This document shows, in pieces, positions 1 to 12,614 of a DNA stretch of 64,000 nt. Under the pieces are notes generated by a model. That model saw nothing but the letters and a program-made list of their open reading frames with translations, ran no database searches and had not been told where the DNA came from. The stretch is from Agelaius tricolor (lineage: Eukaryota; Chordata; Aves; Passeriformes; Icteridae). Where the stretch lies: assembly GCA_023055355.1 (NCBI GenBank), contig JALJCS010000001.1, positions 108,330,881 through 108,394,880 on the forward strand, in the 5' to 3' direction. Position 1 is the first letter of the stretch, and every line of letters begins with the position of its first letter. A program made the translations under genes and the position numbers.

Positions 1-150
1 AGGTCTGTGGCATCCCCCTGTCTGGGCAACCTGTCCCAGCGTTTCACTACTCTCATTGTAAAAATCATTTTTTCTTATATCTAATCTAAGTCAACCCTTC
101 TTCAGTTTAAAACCATGACCTCTTGTTCTATTGCAAAAGGCCCTGTGAAT
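1..150 (-). mobile_element. CR1 LINE fragment (continues left of window)
   Basis: The plus strand matches, by recall, the complement of the CR1 3' end: the GGGCAACCTGT, CTCATTGTA and TCAGTTTAAAACC blocks in the usual order. The element is therefore on the minus strand and cut by the window edge. Confidence 0.8.
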
Positions 151-429
151 TGGATTCCATGTAAGTGAGAGCTGACTTGGACTCTGCTATCTGGAAAAGA
201 AACACTGTACAGGACAAAGTAGAAGTGGAAAAATAATGAATGTCATGAAGATATGACCTGGGGAAAAAATTAATTTAATTTATTACCAATCAAATCAGGG
301 TAGGTTAATGAGAAACAAAAACAGAATTTAAAAAAACAAAAAAAACACCTTCCCCACCTCTTCCCCCCCCCCCCCAACTCCCTTCTTCCTCAACTTCATG
401 CCTAAATTTCTAAATTTTCCACCTTCTCC
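151..429. other. Non-coding, low complexity
   Basis: AT-rich with A runs and an uninterrupted run of 13 C at 363-375. No gene seen. Confidence 0.7.
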
Positions 430-940
430 CCACCAGCAGTGTAGGGGGGCAGGAAATGAGGGCTGTGGTAAGTTCATCACACACTCTCTATGCTGTTTCT
501 TCTGCCCCAGAGGGAGGACATCTCACACTCTTCCTCTGTTCCAGTGTGGAGTCATTCCCACAGAAGTCAGTCCTCCACAAACTTCTCCAACATATATCCC
601 TGCCACAGGCTCCAGCATGGGTCCCTTCCATGGAGTGCAGCCTTCAGGAACAGGCTGCTCCAGTGTGGGTCCCCACAGGGTCACAGCTCCTGCCAGCAAA
701 TCTGCTGCAGCACAGGCTCCTCTCTGCACAGAGCCTTAGACAAAGACAGTTTAAAAGGTAAAACAAAATCTGCACACAAAGCAGAACAAGGAATTTGTTC
801 CCATTTCCCATGGGCAGGCAGGTGTTCAGCCATGCCAAGGAAAGCAGGGTTCCACCTTGTGTAGTGATGGCTTGGGAAGACAAATGTCATCACTCTGAAC
901 ATCCCTGCCTTCTCTCCCTCCTATTTCAGGTTTGTTGCAC
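430..940 (-). mobile_element. Rearranged avian ERV fragment: LTR part fused to internal part
   Basis: Read on the minus strand, about 935 down to 730 resembles the second half of the same LTR family seen at 10242-12614 (the CCCATGGGCAGG and AAGACAGTTTAAAAGG blocks). It is followed directly by sequence resembling avian ERV internal DNA (repeated CAGCATGGGTCCC / CCAGTGTGGGTCCC motifs at about 540-725). The LTR end and primer-binding region are missing between them, so this is a deleted remnant. No intact retroviral gene is present. Confidence 0.65.
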
Positions 941-2654
941 AAACTCATTCTACTTGCCAAGACATTCCCAAACAGATAGGACATATGGATGGGCATTTGC
1001 AGCTTTGTAGCCTTATTCTTTCTTTCCACTACAGCATGAAGAAATCTACAATGTTCAATAACTGCTTTAATTGATGACTGAATAAAACTTCAAGGAAGGA
1101 AAATCCAGTGGAGGCCAGAGAGCAATCCAGGTAGGGGTGACATGATCTCAGTGGTCAGTGTCAATGGTCACAACATTCAGTATCCCTTTCAGAGGATGAT
1201 CTAATTCCAGATCCACCCACTGGGTTTGAGGGCTGCATATATGGCTAAGGTTTCTCTTTTTTTTTGTAGTACACTTTTTTTGTAGTACACTTCATCATTC
1301 CAAAAACGTCTCAGCTTGACTCTATGAGCTTTTAGTATGTTCCAGGAAATTTCTACTTGAACAGTTTGCTTTTCCAGTGGTATTGCAGCTGTCCATGCCT
1401 ATATTGACTGCTGTGGAGAACTGGCACCTCTGCATGATAATTAATTCTGTCCAGTTTAGAAATGGGTATTGCACTAGAATTGGACACTTTTGGAGGTGTT
1501 TGTAAGACATCTGTAGTAAGACTAAGTCTTAAATGGAGAACTTTTAAGTGAGCAAAATTAGCTGAAAATAGTAAAATTAGATTAATTTGTTTATACTATG
1601 ACAGGTATAGCAATATTTCTAAATTTTATTAATTTTCTTGATGTCAAGGAAAAAATTGACATCTCAAGGAAAGATTAAGGTTCCCAAGTTACCACCTAAG
1701 GTTTAAGTCATTTGCTCATTGAATGCAGTCATCAGAGTTCCCTTCAATACTGAGATAAGGGGACCTCAATGTATCTGTTCCTTGCACTTACATATCTGAA
1801 GATGTCATATTCAACTGCCTACAAGTAATTGGTCAAACTTGTCTTTCACAGTGAATGAAATCAAACCAATTATCAGCCCTGTGAAAGAAACACTGTCCTT
1901 GCTATGTGTGTAGAGTAATTTCATTGCTGTGAGCAGCCTCAGGAAGGACTAGAGGTAGACTGTCTCTTTTCAAAAAAGATAATACCATCCTTTACAGTTA
2001 GAACTCTGGTGCTCATGGCATTTTTTTTTTTCTACAAGAAAACTTTTCTTCAGAGATAAGAATTATTTTGTTTTCAGGATTGGGAGGAACACAGATTGTT
2101 GTCAGAAATGGAATGCAGTACTGTGTAAAACTAAAAACATTCAGCTCTTTCACTCTGTTTTTTCCTCTGTACATTTTTCACAAAGACATACAAAATTAGA
2201 AGAACTTTATGCTAGTTAGCCTACAGCAAGAAGTGAGGAATTGATACTGATTTTTTCTGTGTTTAAATGCCAAGAAAAATTTGTGGCACAATGACTTAGT
2301 AAACTTTGGATCTCAGTTTTTTTCTGTCTTTAGATTGCTAGTTATTCACAAAGAGCCTTCTCTGGACAGTGCTGAGCTCAAGCATCCAGTCCTAAACTGT
2401 ACCTTCTGTCATCACAGAACACTAAAATACAGGAACAAATTCAATATGTGGGAAAGTGCATTTCATCTATAGTTTGTGGTCTCCTTCTACGAAAAAAATA
2501 AAAGGGGTTTCTGCTTGGATTCAGTTCAACAGGCCCTATTAATTTACAAGAAGTCCTGTGAGACAGGACTATTTTGAAAAAATATTGAATCTCTGAAGAA
2601 AGGGAAAATATCAGTAAATACTTAGAAATAGATAAAGAGCATAATTTTTTATTT
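941..2654. other. Gene-free AT-rich DNA
   Basis: No gene or clear repeat was recognised. A 16-bp unit TTTTTTTGTAGTACAC is duplicated at about 1260-1291. Confidence 0.6.
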
Positions 2655-3255
2655 TGCCTGCAAAGAACTCTAAGATCATTGAGTCCAACCATTAACCCAG
2701 CACTGCTATGTCCAGCACTAAACCATGTCCCTAAGTACCAGTACTCCATGACTTTTAAATACCTCCAGGGATGGTGACTCAACCACTTCTTGGGCAGCAT
2801 GTTCCAGTGATTGACAATCCTTTTGGTGAAGAAATTTATCCTAATACCCCATCTAGACCTCCTCTGATTCAGCTTGGATCCGTTTGAATTTGGTCTTATC
2901 CTATCTCTTGTTCCTTGGGAGATAAGACCAGCCCCTGCCTGATGTACTCCTTTCAGGTAATTACTCCAGAGAGCAGTAAGGTCCCCCCAAGCCTCCTTTT
3001 CCCCAGGCTAAACAACCCAGGTCCCTAAGCCATTCCTTAGAAGGCTGTACTCCAGACCCTTAACCTGCTTTGTTGCCACTCTCTGGACTCATTCCAGTAC
3101 CTCGATGTCCTTCTTGTAGTGAGGGGCCTGAAACTGAACACAGGATTCAAGGTGCAGCCCCACCATTTTTGAGTACAAGGGTATGATCATTGCCCTGGTC
3201 CTGCTGGCCACACTGTTTCTGATACAAGCCAAGATAGCACGGTAGTCCATGTTTC
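2655..3255 (-). mobile_element. CR1 LINE fragment, 5'-truncated
   Basis: From the GATCATTGAGTCCAACC block to the ACAAGCCAAGATAGC block, the order and content match the CR1 3' region in complement. No intact reverse transcriptase remains. Confidence 0.85.
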
Positions 3256-3775
3256 ATAAAGGAATCCCCTAAAAATCTGAAAAAAATATGATACTTTTAA
3301 GGGATACCCAAGATAGACAGGCATGAGCCAATGTTCTTCCTGCTGCAATTCCATTTGCCTTGATTCTATTCCCTAGCAGTGAGCTCTAAGTGCAATCTGA
3401 GCTCTTCCTGGAAGGAGCTCTGCCAGCAGAGATTTTCTTCTCCACTGCATTGCAGGGTTAGGAGTCAGCACATCTTTGGAGTGTGGCTTGGAGCCATTTT
3501 TCCCAACAGCCATGTGCTCCTTGTGGGCTGAGTCAGCTTCTTCTGGACATGCCAGCAGACTAAGGTTGAAAACTGCCCTCATTTACTGTGCTGGGACTTG
3601 CCTGCCATGAAGATGAAGCTATAGAACTGAGGACCTTTGCAGAATTGTAGTGGAGATCAACTTAATTCACAGAGATATTCAACTATCTTTCTCTTCCCCA
3701 TGTTACCATCAAAGAACATAAGATGTTCACAGGAAATGTGTGCTTTTCCTCTGCTCTTGAGGGGGCTTGTCTTCA
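3256..3775. other. Gene-free spacer between CR1 fragments
   Basis: Nothing recognised; short open frames only. Confidence 0.6.
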
Positions 3776-4220
3776 TAGAATCAAAGTGTGGTTGGATTAG
3801 ATGAGACCATAAAGGTCATCTAGCTCCAGCACCCTGCCATGGGCAGGGACACCTTCCACTAGACCAGGGTTCTTAGAGCCCCATCCAGCCTGCTCTTGAA
3901 CACCTCCAGGGATGGGACTCCACAGCTTCTCTGGGCAGCTTGTTCCAGTGCCTCACCACCCTCACACTAAAGAATTTTTTCCTGTATCTATTCTAAACCT
4001 GCCCTCTTTCAGCTTAAAGCCATTTCCCTCTTGTCCTATCACTGCATGCCCTTGTGATGAGTCTCTCTCCAGGCTTCTTGCAAGCCCCCTTTATGTGCTG
4101 CAAGGCCCCAGAAGACCTCCCTTGAGCCTTCTCTTCTCCAGGACAAACAGCCCCAAACTCTCTCAATCTGTTTCCATAGGAGAGGTGTTCCAGCCCTGTG
4201 ATCCATTCAGTGATCCCAAA
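3776..4220 (-). mobile_element. CR1 LINE fragment, 5'-truncated
   Basis: It begins with CATAGAATCA, the complement of the CR1 3' terminal repeat, and continues through CTGCCATGGGCAGGGACACC and CTTGTTCCAGTGCCTCACC. An apparent 177-codon plus-strand frame (3912-4445) is antisense to this element and is not a gene. Confidence 0.88.
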
Positions 4221-7200
4221 AATGATCCATTCTTATTGCTGGATGTATACTCTTTGGGATTGAGGAAATTAGATCAAGGGCACTGCAATCAGAGAACTGT
4301 GCATAATCCCAGTGAAATCAGTAACAGAGGCTCTGTACCTATCTCTGAGAATTCCAGTGCTACCACAGCTACATGTCTGTCCTGTACACTAATTCATGCA
4401 GCTGTGTTTTACTGTATCTGGCCATGTAAAATGCTACCACTGTGAAACTTCAGGCAACATTTTTCATCATTGGATAGATAAGCTTCATACATGTATACAA
4501 GAATCCTTGTTTTTCCAGAGGTATTTTGGATTCCAAAATCTACATTTCACCTTGTTATCATTAGTATTGAGGGTAAGAAAATGTAGCTTTAAACTGTTTA
4601 ATTTTTATGTGTTATTTGTACTGGAAATCAATTTTTAATTTGCATATCTATCTTAAAAACAATCCATACAACCCCACTTTTTTGTCAATAGGGTTAAAAG
4701 TCAATTACAGTAATATGGATTATCTCTACATTTATTTCTACTGTCAAAAGAAATGTGAACTTGGCTGATTTCAGATTTGATTTCTGATCCTCATTTTTTC
4801 TCCTACAGATGCCAAAGCAATACTAATAGAGGCTGCATTAATTATTAATAATAAAATAATATTTTCTATTGATTATTATGCTAACAATAATTCATTATAA
4901 TAATAATGATTAAAAACTCACAAAATAAGATCTATTATTTTTATGCCTTGTCTTATTTTTAAGTAATATGATCCTATGTAAAAATATGCTGGCTTTATAA
5001 TCACTTAATGGGATTTCTTGAAGTCATTTTAGTATATTATTTTAATGGACAAACTTAGTGCCCTAGATAACACTGGAAACCATGCTCTAGAAAAATATTA
5101 ACTGTATATACTTTTACTGGTTTTTTTTTTTTCATTTTAGGATGAAAAAAATTGTCAAGGAGGGAAAATTGCTCAGAGAAGGCCCTGAAAGCACCACAGC
5201 TGCTTTGATTCTGCCAACTGACAGGTCAGCAGTTATGGCTCAGGACATCACAAAAATTCCCCATCACTTTTTCTGGTTTTATTTTATCTGCCTTGTTGAA
5301 CTATCTTGCCTTTTATTTCTTTGCTGCTTTGCTGCATAAACTATACTATGTCCTGGTTTCTCTTTCTGAAATGATGGTACTGCTGAAAAAGAGGTATAAT
5401 TTTTTTAAATAAGTTTTTAAATGTTATTGTCTATTTTTATGACCCACATGATTTACATAGACTGTGAAAATTTCTAAACTAAAGGACCATCAATTACAGC
5501 TTGTGCAGCATCCATTTCTATCCTCTGTGGAGCAGTTAATGCTACTTGACGCCTACCTACATTTCCTTAAAACTGGGTTGCTGATATTTCTCAAAAATAA
5601 TATGTCCAGGCTTGAAGATATGTTTTTAAACTTTCTCTTTGTCTAATTCACCCAGGCTCCTGGTCTGAAGCAGCTCCTACCAATTCTATTTCTGCTATAT
5701 TTGTGCTACATCTCCCTTGCATTAATTTTTCAAAAGGAAGCTTTAATGTGCCTCAAAACAAATCCAAAGTGCTCAAGGATTAGAGTGAAAATACTTTGAA
5801 CTATTTTCATAATGTCAAAGCCCTGAAGTTAGCATTGTCTTTACTGGAGCTTGAAAAGCTCACAACTGTATCTCATATATAAAAAATATCATTGCTCTTC
5901 TTTTAGAAAACCCATCTGCACAAAGCATTTTTAAGAAAAAAAATACCAAAGAGCAAGTAAGATATAAACATAAGGCTTTTTTTTTCCTGCTAATCATTAT
6001 GATTCTCTCAGTATTAGTCTAGGTGGAATCAGGGAAGAGCCAAGTATTTAAACACCTGCTTGGCCAAGAAAAAATCAATAACCATTCTGTCCTTGTCTCT
6101 CTAACACTGGTGATGTTGTTCTTGCAAGACTATTTCTGGCTGTCATGTTTTTCCTACCACTTCTCTGGTTAGTTGTGTTTGTTTATTCTGTGCAGCAGGA
6201 GCTCTCTGCAGATGTTAGGAAAGTTTTTTTTCTCCACATAATGATGGCCATTTCTTTATATTCTCTCATGCATGTTTTTAGAACATGCATGTTTACAATT
6301 CTTCAACAATAAACATAACTTAAGGTCTGTAACTCATCACCACTACACTCAAGCAGAGATCAGAAGGAAACCTGCAAGGTGAAAAATGCTGAAATACTAT
6401 GTTACATCCTGAACAACAACATAAAAATGTTGAATGAACAGTGGAACCATTATTTTGCTCCACTTGCTGCAAATTTTGAGTTTGTGCTATACTGAGGTTT
6501 TCGTTATCTCTCCCTGTTTCAGGTCCTTGTTAACCCTGTGAAAATTGAATTCAGGCTGACACTATTTGCTGTCATTCTAGAACTGATTCTGTTTTGAAGG
6601 ACAAGCAAAATCTATTAATTTGGTCCTAATCAGCTCATTTTCATCTTGGGAGTATATTAAAACTTAGCTATTTATAGTTGTTGGGAGACAAAGAAGCATT
6701 CTGTCAGTCAGAAAAGTTCAAAGGAAGGCAACCTCCTTTCTTTTCTCAAGCAAATAAATAAATGAATTAATTGCATACACAGGGTTGATCTATCCTCACC
6801 AGATAAAGTGACTAAAGGTATTTGTTCTGCTTGTTTCTCTGTTTCTTGCTGCTGATGCTACACAGGTGGGCTCCCCTTGATATCCCAGACCTCATGTAAA
6901 GCATTCCTGCAGACACTGTTGATGCCTATGAACAAGCTAATCAAGTACCAATAAAAGATTGCAGAGCTTCAGATAAACGTCCCAATTATGTTCTAGCCTG
7001 GTATCAACACATTGCCAGTTGCAAACATCTGTTGAAGAAAGAAACTTCTATTTTAAAATTTAGAAGACTGTGAATATTGAGCCTCTTAACACAATCCCTG
7101 AGATTAAAAAAATAATGTGGAAATTTCTATAGTCTTTGGACTGGCAAAAATAGTATTCTCTGTAATGGATCCTATTTTGCAGAGACAGGATGTGCATCTT

Positions 7201-10200
7201 TTACCCTTGCATCACACTAAAATACATGATGAAACCTTGGAGAGCACACCTGAGTCCCAGAAACTGTCTTGATTCAATATATGCAAAAGGCAAGTCTCAC
7301 TATACACATTCTGCTGGGCATGGTAACTTTTAACTCACAAAAGACAGAACATCATTAAAGAGACTTTCAAACCAAAGGAGACCCCATTGTTACTCTAGCC
7401 AATGCCACGAAGTTTGCTCAGTGTTCTAGGATAGGATTACTAACAATTCTAAAAATATTCGAGATGATAAATATTATCACGTAAACAGAGACAAGATTAA
7501 AGAGACTGTGATTGCAGTGATAAGAATGCTTTTGTGCATTAACAATTCAACACCATAAAGCTCTGCAGGGGAAATAAAAAAGATAATTAAATTTTGATAC
7601 AGCATTAATTCTTTTCTCAGGTCCCTGGTGGGGCTACTGCATAATTTTCAGAATCGTGTGTCTAATACATCCTCAGTAACATAGAGAGGATGTACAGTAG
7701 CTGTTTAAGCCGAGGGATAAATTCAGTCTTTTCTAAGTTCGGGCAGGAGGCGTCATCCTAAAAGCAGCCACAAGATGTCAGTGTTAATGAATTACAGCAG
7801 ATTATTCTGATTGGCTTCTTTCTGGTAAGTAACTAGGCAGGGGAAAACTATTGATCGTGTTGAAATATTTGTGGAGGAAGTGATATAGGAATAATATTGA
7901 TAGTCTTAAACATATTCATGAAAATGAACGATCAGATCCAAATATATCCCCTGTGCATATTTGTTTCTTCGAGAAGATTTAACCCTTTTGCTGGGGACTC
8001 ACAGGACAGACATAGCAGGGATTTGTTCCTCCCCACTTGCCCTTTTCCACACATTTTCTCCAAGCGTCTTTCATCAGACTATATAGACTTCGGGCTTTTT
8101 TCTGTAAAGCTATTTTTGTTTTCCTAATAGTCTTGACCATGTTCTAATCCAACAGTTCTGAATGTCTGCAAGACCATAAGAAAGTCCAATCTCCATTTCC
8201 AGTCCAGGTTCAGATACATCCAAGTGACAGGTATTGATCATTGTTCCTGGAATACTTTACAATCCATTCCCTCATGGTTCACCATTTGAGCCCTGACAAA
8301 GGAGCTGTGCTCTACATTGGGGTTATTTTGAGGGACACTCTTATTTACCTCTTGCTACTCACATCAGCACTGTTCTTGTATTTGCTACCTGTTTGCTCAC
8401 CAGATTTACCATTAGCTACTGCCAGCAGTCACAGTTGTTGTTTCTGCTGGTTGTTCAGACTGTGATGCTTTGTTCTGCTCTGATCTGCAGCAAAACTGCT
8501 GTCTGCTTCTGTGCCTCTGCTCAACCCTTCATTTCTGCAGTCCATACAATCTTCCAGTTGTGCTCGAAAAGTTGAAGCGATAAAAGGCAATTTTCCAGCA
8601 GGATCTTTCCCAGATTCTGAAAATACAGACAAAACACCAAAATATGCTTTGACCCAAATTTGCTTTTGCTTCCTTTACTGTGAGATCCAATGACAAGCTG
8701 CAGCATTTGCTTCCTCACCAATCACAGACAGGTTGCCCATAACACAATTAAACCCCTTACAAATCATCTTGTAGCTGAAATATCCCAAGGCACCACAACA
8801 CTTACCAGGAAATTAAACTTGGAATCTTTGGTTTCTTCACTGGCTCACTGCAGACAGGCCATCTTATGGGATCCTCCCCAAGGCTGCCAGCCTGCCCTGC
8901 ACCTCACACCTCCAGCCTTACAAACCACTTGACTGAAGTTCACCGACTCTTGGCATTCAGCTATTAACAGAAAGCAATTTTACTAAAGTTACTTTATTAA
9001 AATTTAATTCCCCTTCTGTATCTTCAGGTTTCATAATGCACTCTTTGATGGTTGCAAGTCTTCCTTGGGGCATTTTCTTCTGCTTTCTGATGAGAGCAGG
9101 CATCCTAATATGCAGATTAAAGGTGCTGTGGGGTTTGGCTCTGGTTTTCTCAGTGGTGAGAAGATGACAGAGAGCAGAGACACCACTCTGCAACTGCCTA
9201 ATAGTAATCCCAAAACAGGGACATACCAAATGCACTCACACAGGGCAGGAAGGGAGATGATGCTCTCATGTGGAGCCTCCAGTTGTCTGAACCTGCGTCC
9301 CGTGGCTGAAAGTCTCCTGCCATCTGGGACAAGCATGGCTGCAAACGTAGGTTGTGTGCCTGGTTGAAAGATGATTCATGTTCTGCTGAGATCTGTTCTG
9401 TGCTTTGTAAAATGAATGGGCTGTAGTAGGATGTTTCAAAATTTAGGAGGGAAAATGTTTTGGGATGTTAAAGCTTTTTCCTTATACATAATTTATTATA
9501 ACAGTATCCTTTACTTACAATAATCCTTTGCAAATATTAAAAGTAAAAAGATAAAGGATGAAAACCTGTTTTTTTCTTGTTTCTCTCAACTTCTGTCTTA
9601 TAATTTGCTTGGAATCTTGTCTACTTTTTGGTTCATAATCAGATCATTCCTGTGTACTTTCTGTTCTGGAAAGCAGCTAGACATATTGGCCAGTAACACA
9701 GTCACAAGGGCTGCAGAATCATAGACTCAGAGGTTAACTTACATTGATTTAGTGCTCATCAATTATTTTATAGTGAGTACCACTGGAGCGATGCAAATGT
9801 CAGCAAGACAATGAAATTTCAGAACTTATCTAAAAATATATCTAACATACATAATTTCTGCAGAAAGTCCAATGCTTCCAACAGAAAAAAATCAATTTTC
9901 AGATTAGTCAGATAATAATATTTATATTTTTCAATACGTATAAACACACTCTGTTAGAATTCATCATTTAAAATCTTGTTCATGTCACAAGACTAAGTAG
10001 TGTAGCACCCCAGCCCTTACACTGGAAGCTCATGAAGCACTTGGTTTCATGGGTATCTTTACATTAGTCAGTATAACCCAAGCTCAAGTTTCATTGAAGA
10101 CAGCTAATAGAGTTACTGTACTCCATTAATAGAGAGTTTTCTTTCCTTGCCTGATGCTTAATTGGTTTCTTAAATGATATTTTCTTGCTCACTCTTCTCA

Positions 10201-10241
10201 GGATGTGCTTTTCTGGTTTTACCATTTTAAGACAAAGTTAT
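4221..10241. other. Gene-free AT-rich DNA
   Basis: Holds an AT-only low-complexity patch at about 4835-4920, the hairpin at 6267, and a stretch at about 7655-7860 that keeps several CpGs in AT-rich surroundings. No gene seen in any frame. Confidence 0.6.
6267..6291. repeat. Perfect 10-bp inverted repeat with 5-nt loop
   Basis: CATGCATGTT (6267-6276), loop TTTAG, AACATGCATG (6282-6291). No nearby gene. Confidence 0.85.
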
Positions 10242-10827
10242 TGTGCTGGTTCCAGCTGGGGCAGAGTTAATTTTCTTCACTCTGGCTCTTATGGGGCTGT
10301 GTTTTGGATATGTGCTGAACACAGGGGTAATAATACAGAAATGTTCCTGTTATTGCTGGGCTTGCACAGAGCCAAGGCATTTTCTGTGTTCCATACTGCC
10401 ACACTGGAAAGGAAATTGGGGGATTCACTGAAGACTGGGAGGACACACAGCCAGGACAGGTGACCCAATGTGACCAAAGGGATATTCCATACCATATTGA
10501 CATCATGCTTAGTATATAAAGTGGAAGGAAGAAGAAGGAAGGAGGAAATTTGAAGAGATGGCATTTGTCTTCCCAAGTAATTGTTAAGTAAGATGGGGCC
10601 CTGCTCTTCTGGAAATGGCTGAACATACCTGCCCATGGGAAGCAGTGAATCAGTTCCTTGTTTTTCTTTGCTTGTGTGCTTGGCTTTTGCTTTCCCTATT
10701 AAATTGCTTTGTCTCAACCCACGAGTTCTCTGGTTTTACCCTTCAGATTCTCTGCCTGATCTCTCTGGTGGGGGAATGAGTGAGCGGCTGCATGGGGCTT
10801 GATTGTTGGCTGGGGTTAAACCATGTC
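10242..10827 (+). repeat. 5' LTR of the decayed ERV
   Basis: It starts TGTGCTGG and ends near AAACCATGTC. It contains AGTATATAAAG (TATA box) near 10510 and a polyadenylation-like TATTAAA near 10698. It is homologous throughout to the LTR at 12020-12614. Confidence 0.75.
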
Positions 10828-10833
10828 TTATTT

Positions 10834-10850
10834 TGGCACCCAATGTGGGG
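10834..10850 (+). other. Primer-binding-site-like sequence (tRNA-Lys type)
   Basis: TGGCACCCAATGTGGGG lies a few bases after the 5' LTR. It differs by two transitions from the tRNA-Lys-1,2 primer-binding site used by beta-like (class II) retroviruses. Confidence 0.6.
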
Positions 10851-11183
10851 TTCAAAGACTTTGAGATAATGGTAGATTTGATTAGGATGTGGCAGACTGA
10901 ATTTACATCTGATAATGCTGTTTAGCTAGTAATGAGCAGGCTCCTTTCCTTCCATGGGCTTGCCTTCCTGACTGTATTGTGCTGGTTATTGGCTGCTTTT
11001 CACTTTCACTGCTGCTGTACTGCTTATCAGCTCCCTCTGTTGTGCCTGGGAACATTCTGATAACAGCCGTGGCGATGCGCCTGGGCTGGCAGGTGGCCAG
11101 GCATTGCTGCTGTGTTCTGTGCTGCTCTGCTGGACAGGCTGGAGCTCCAATGTGAACTTGAGTTGAAGGGACTGTGATGGGTG

Positions 11184-11791
11184 AGTGAATGAAATGGCTC
11201 CTGAGATTTTAAAGAGTCTTTTTTCCCAGCCCCATGACAGAAGAAGAAATCGAGATTCCTCAGCTTTGGTTTTCAAGGTTGTTTATTTTCTCTTATCTAA
11301 TACATTCTTTCTCTGGCCCGCTGAGGTCAGTCCAGCAGGTCGGTTTGTGGCACACTGACCACCCTTGGGGCAGTGTTAGCTTTTTATACTAAAAACTACA
11401 TGTACTTTATTTACAATAATTTTGCAATACCTGTCACCTCTGTTAGACAGTCTGTCTGTACTCTAAACCAATCCAGAAGTGTCACCATCACAGCAGAAGA
11501 TGGAGGACAAGAAGAAGAAGAAGAATACAGGACACGCCCAGATTCCTCCATCTTGCCTCTTGAACCCCCATTCTAAATCCCCAAAACTTTTTCACCCTGT
11601 GACAAGTTAACTATTATTGTACTCAAACTCTTTTGGCTTGTAAATCTTCACACACAGTTGGCAATTTTCTCCATGGGTTGAAATTGAAGGCACAGGTGTC
11701 TTTGACTCCGTGCCAAGGTCTCTGAGCCCCTCACCAGGGTCTCAAGTTCTCCATGGCAATCAGAGGCATGTCCTGGGTTCCGACAAGTGAA
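11184..11791. repeat. 6-bp target-site duplication AGTGAA around nested LTR
   Basis: AGTGAA at 11184-11189 and again at 11786-11791, immediately outside the TG...CA termini of the solo LTR. Confidence 0.75.
11190..11785 (-). mobile_element. Solo LTR of a second ERV family, nested
   Basis: On the minus strand it runs from TGTCGGAACCC (11785) to a terminal CA (11190). It has a polyadenylation-type AATAAA and a TATA-like TATAAAAAG on that strand (near 11388). A perfect 6-bp direct repeat AGTGAA flanks it at 11184-11189 and 11786-11791. The length of 596 bp and the 6-bp duplication fit a class II (ERVK-like) LTR. The 67-codon open frame at 11373-11576 is antisense to it and not coding. Confidence 0.8.
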
Positions 11792-12019
11792 TCCACAAGA
11801 GAACAAAGATACACATGTAGTCCATGGAGGACCCCATGCTGGAGCAGGTGGATGCCTGAAGGAGGATGTGGCATGACCCTGTGAGAAGCCTATTCTGGAG
11901 CAAGTTTGCTGGTAGGACTTGTGACCCCACAGGGGACCAGGGGTGGAGATTGTAGTGGATGTGCTTTTAAACTGTTGTAAGCTATGACTTGAGTTGTATG
12001 TTTCAGGAATTACTGGAAT

Positions 12020-12614
12020 TGTATGCTGGTTTCAGCACAGGTAGAGTTAATTTTCTTCATAGTTGCTGGTATGGGGCTTTGTTTGAGATTTATGCTGAAC
12101 ACAGGGCTGATAATATAGACATGTTTTTGTTATAGCTGAGCAGGGTTTGAACAGAACCAAGGCCTTTTCTGCTTTTCATGCTGCCATGCTGGAAAGGACA
12201 TTGGAGATTCATTGAAGATTGGGAGGAGACACAGCCAGGACAGGTGGCCCAAAGTGACCAAAGGGATATTCCAGACCATATGACACCATGCTCAGAATAT
12301 AAAGTGGAAGGAAGAAAAGGGAAGTGGGGGAGGCTGTTTGGAGTGGTAGCATTTTTATTTTAAGTCACCGTTACACATGATGGGGCCCTGTTCTCCTGGA
12401 AATGGCTGAACATCTGCATGCCCATGAGTAGCAATGAATTAGTTCCTTGCTTTTCTTTACTTGTGTGCTCGGCTTTTGCTTTCCCTATTAAATTGTCTTC
12501 ACCTCAACCCCTGAGTTCTCTGGCTTTCACCCTTCCAATTCTCTCCCCAGCTGGTGGGGGAGTGAGTGAGTGGCTGCGTGGGGCTTGATTGCTGGCTGGG
12601 GTTAAACCACGACA
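12020..12614 (+). repeat. 3' LTR of the decayed ERV
   Basis: It starts TGTATGCTGG and ends AAACCACGACA. It has AGAATATAAAG near 12296 and TATTAAA near 12487, matching the layout of the upstream LTR. Confidence 0.75.

Larger units (their letters stand above)
10242..12614 (+). mobile_element. Decayed ERV with two LTRs and a nested solo LTR
   Basis: Two related LTRs in the same orientation (10242-10827 and 12020-12614) flank an internal region of about 1.2 kb, half of which is a later LTR insertion. A primer-binding-site-like sequence follows the first LTR. The segment at about 11800-11960 resembles avian ERV internal DNA. No gag, pol or env reading frame survives. The LTRs differ at many positions by eye, so the insertion is old. 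The outer flanks show no clear target-site duplication. Two independent insertions of one family remain possible. Confidence 0.7.

Noticed and set aside
3912..4445. 177-codon plus-strand frame
   Set aside because: It runs antisense through a CR1 fragment.
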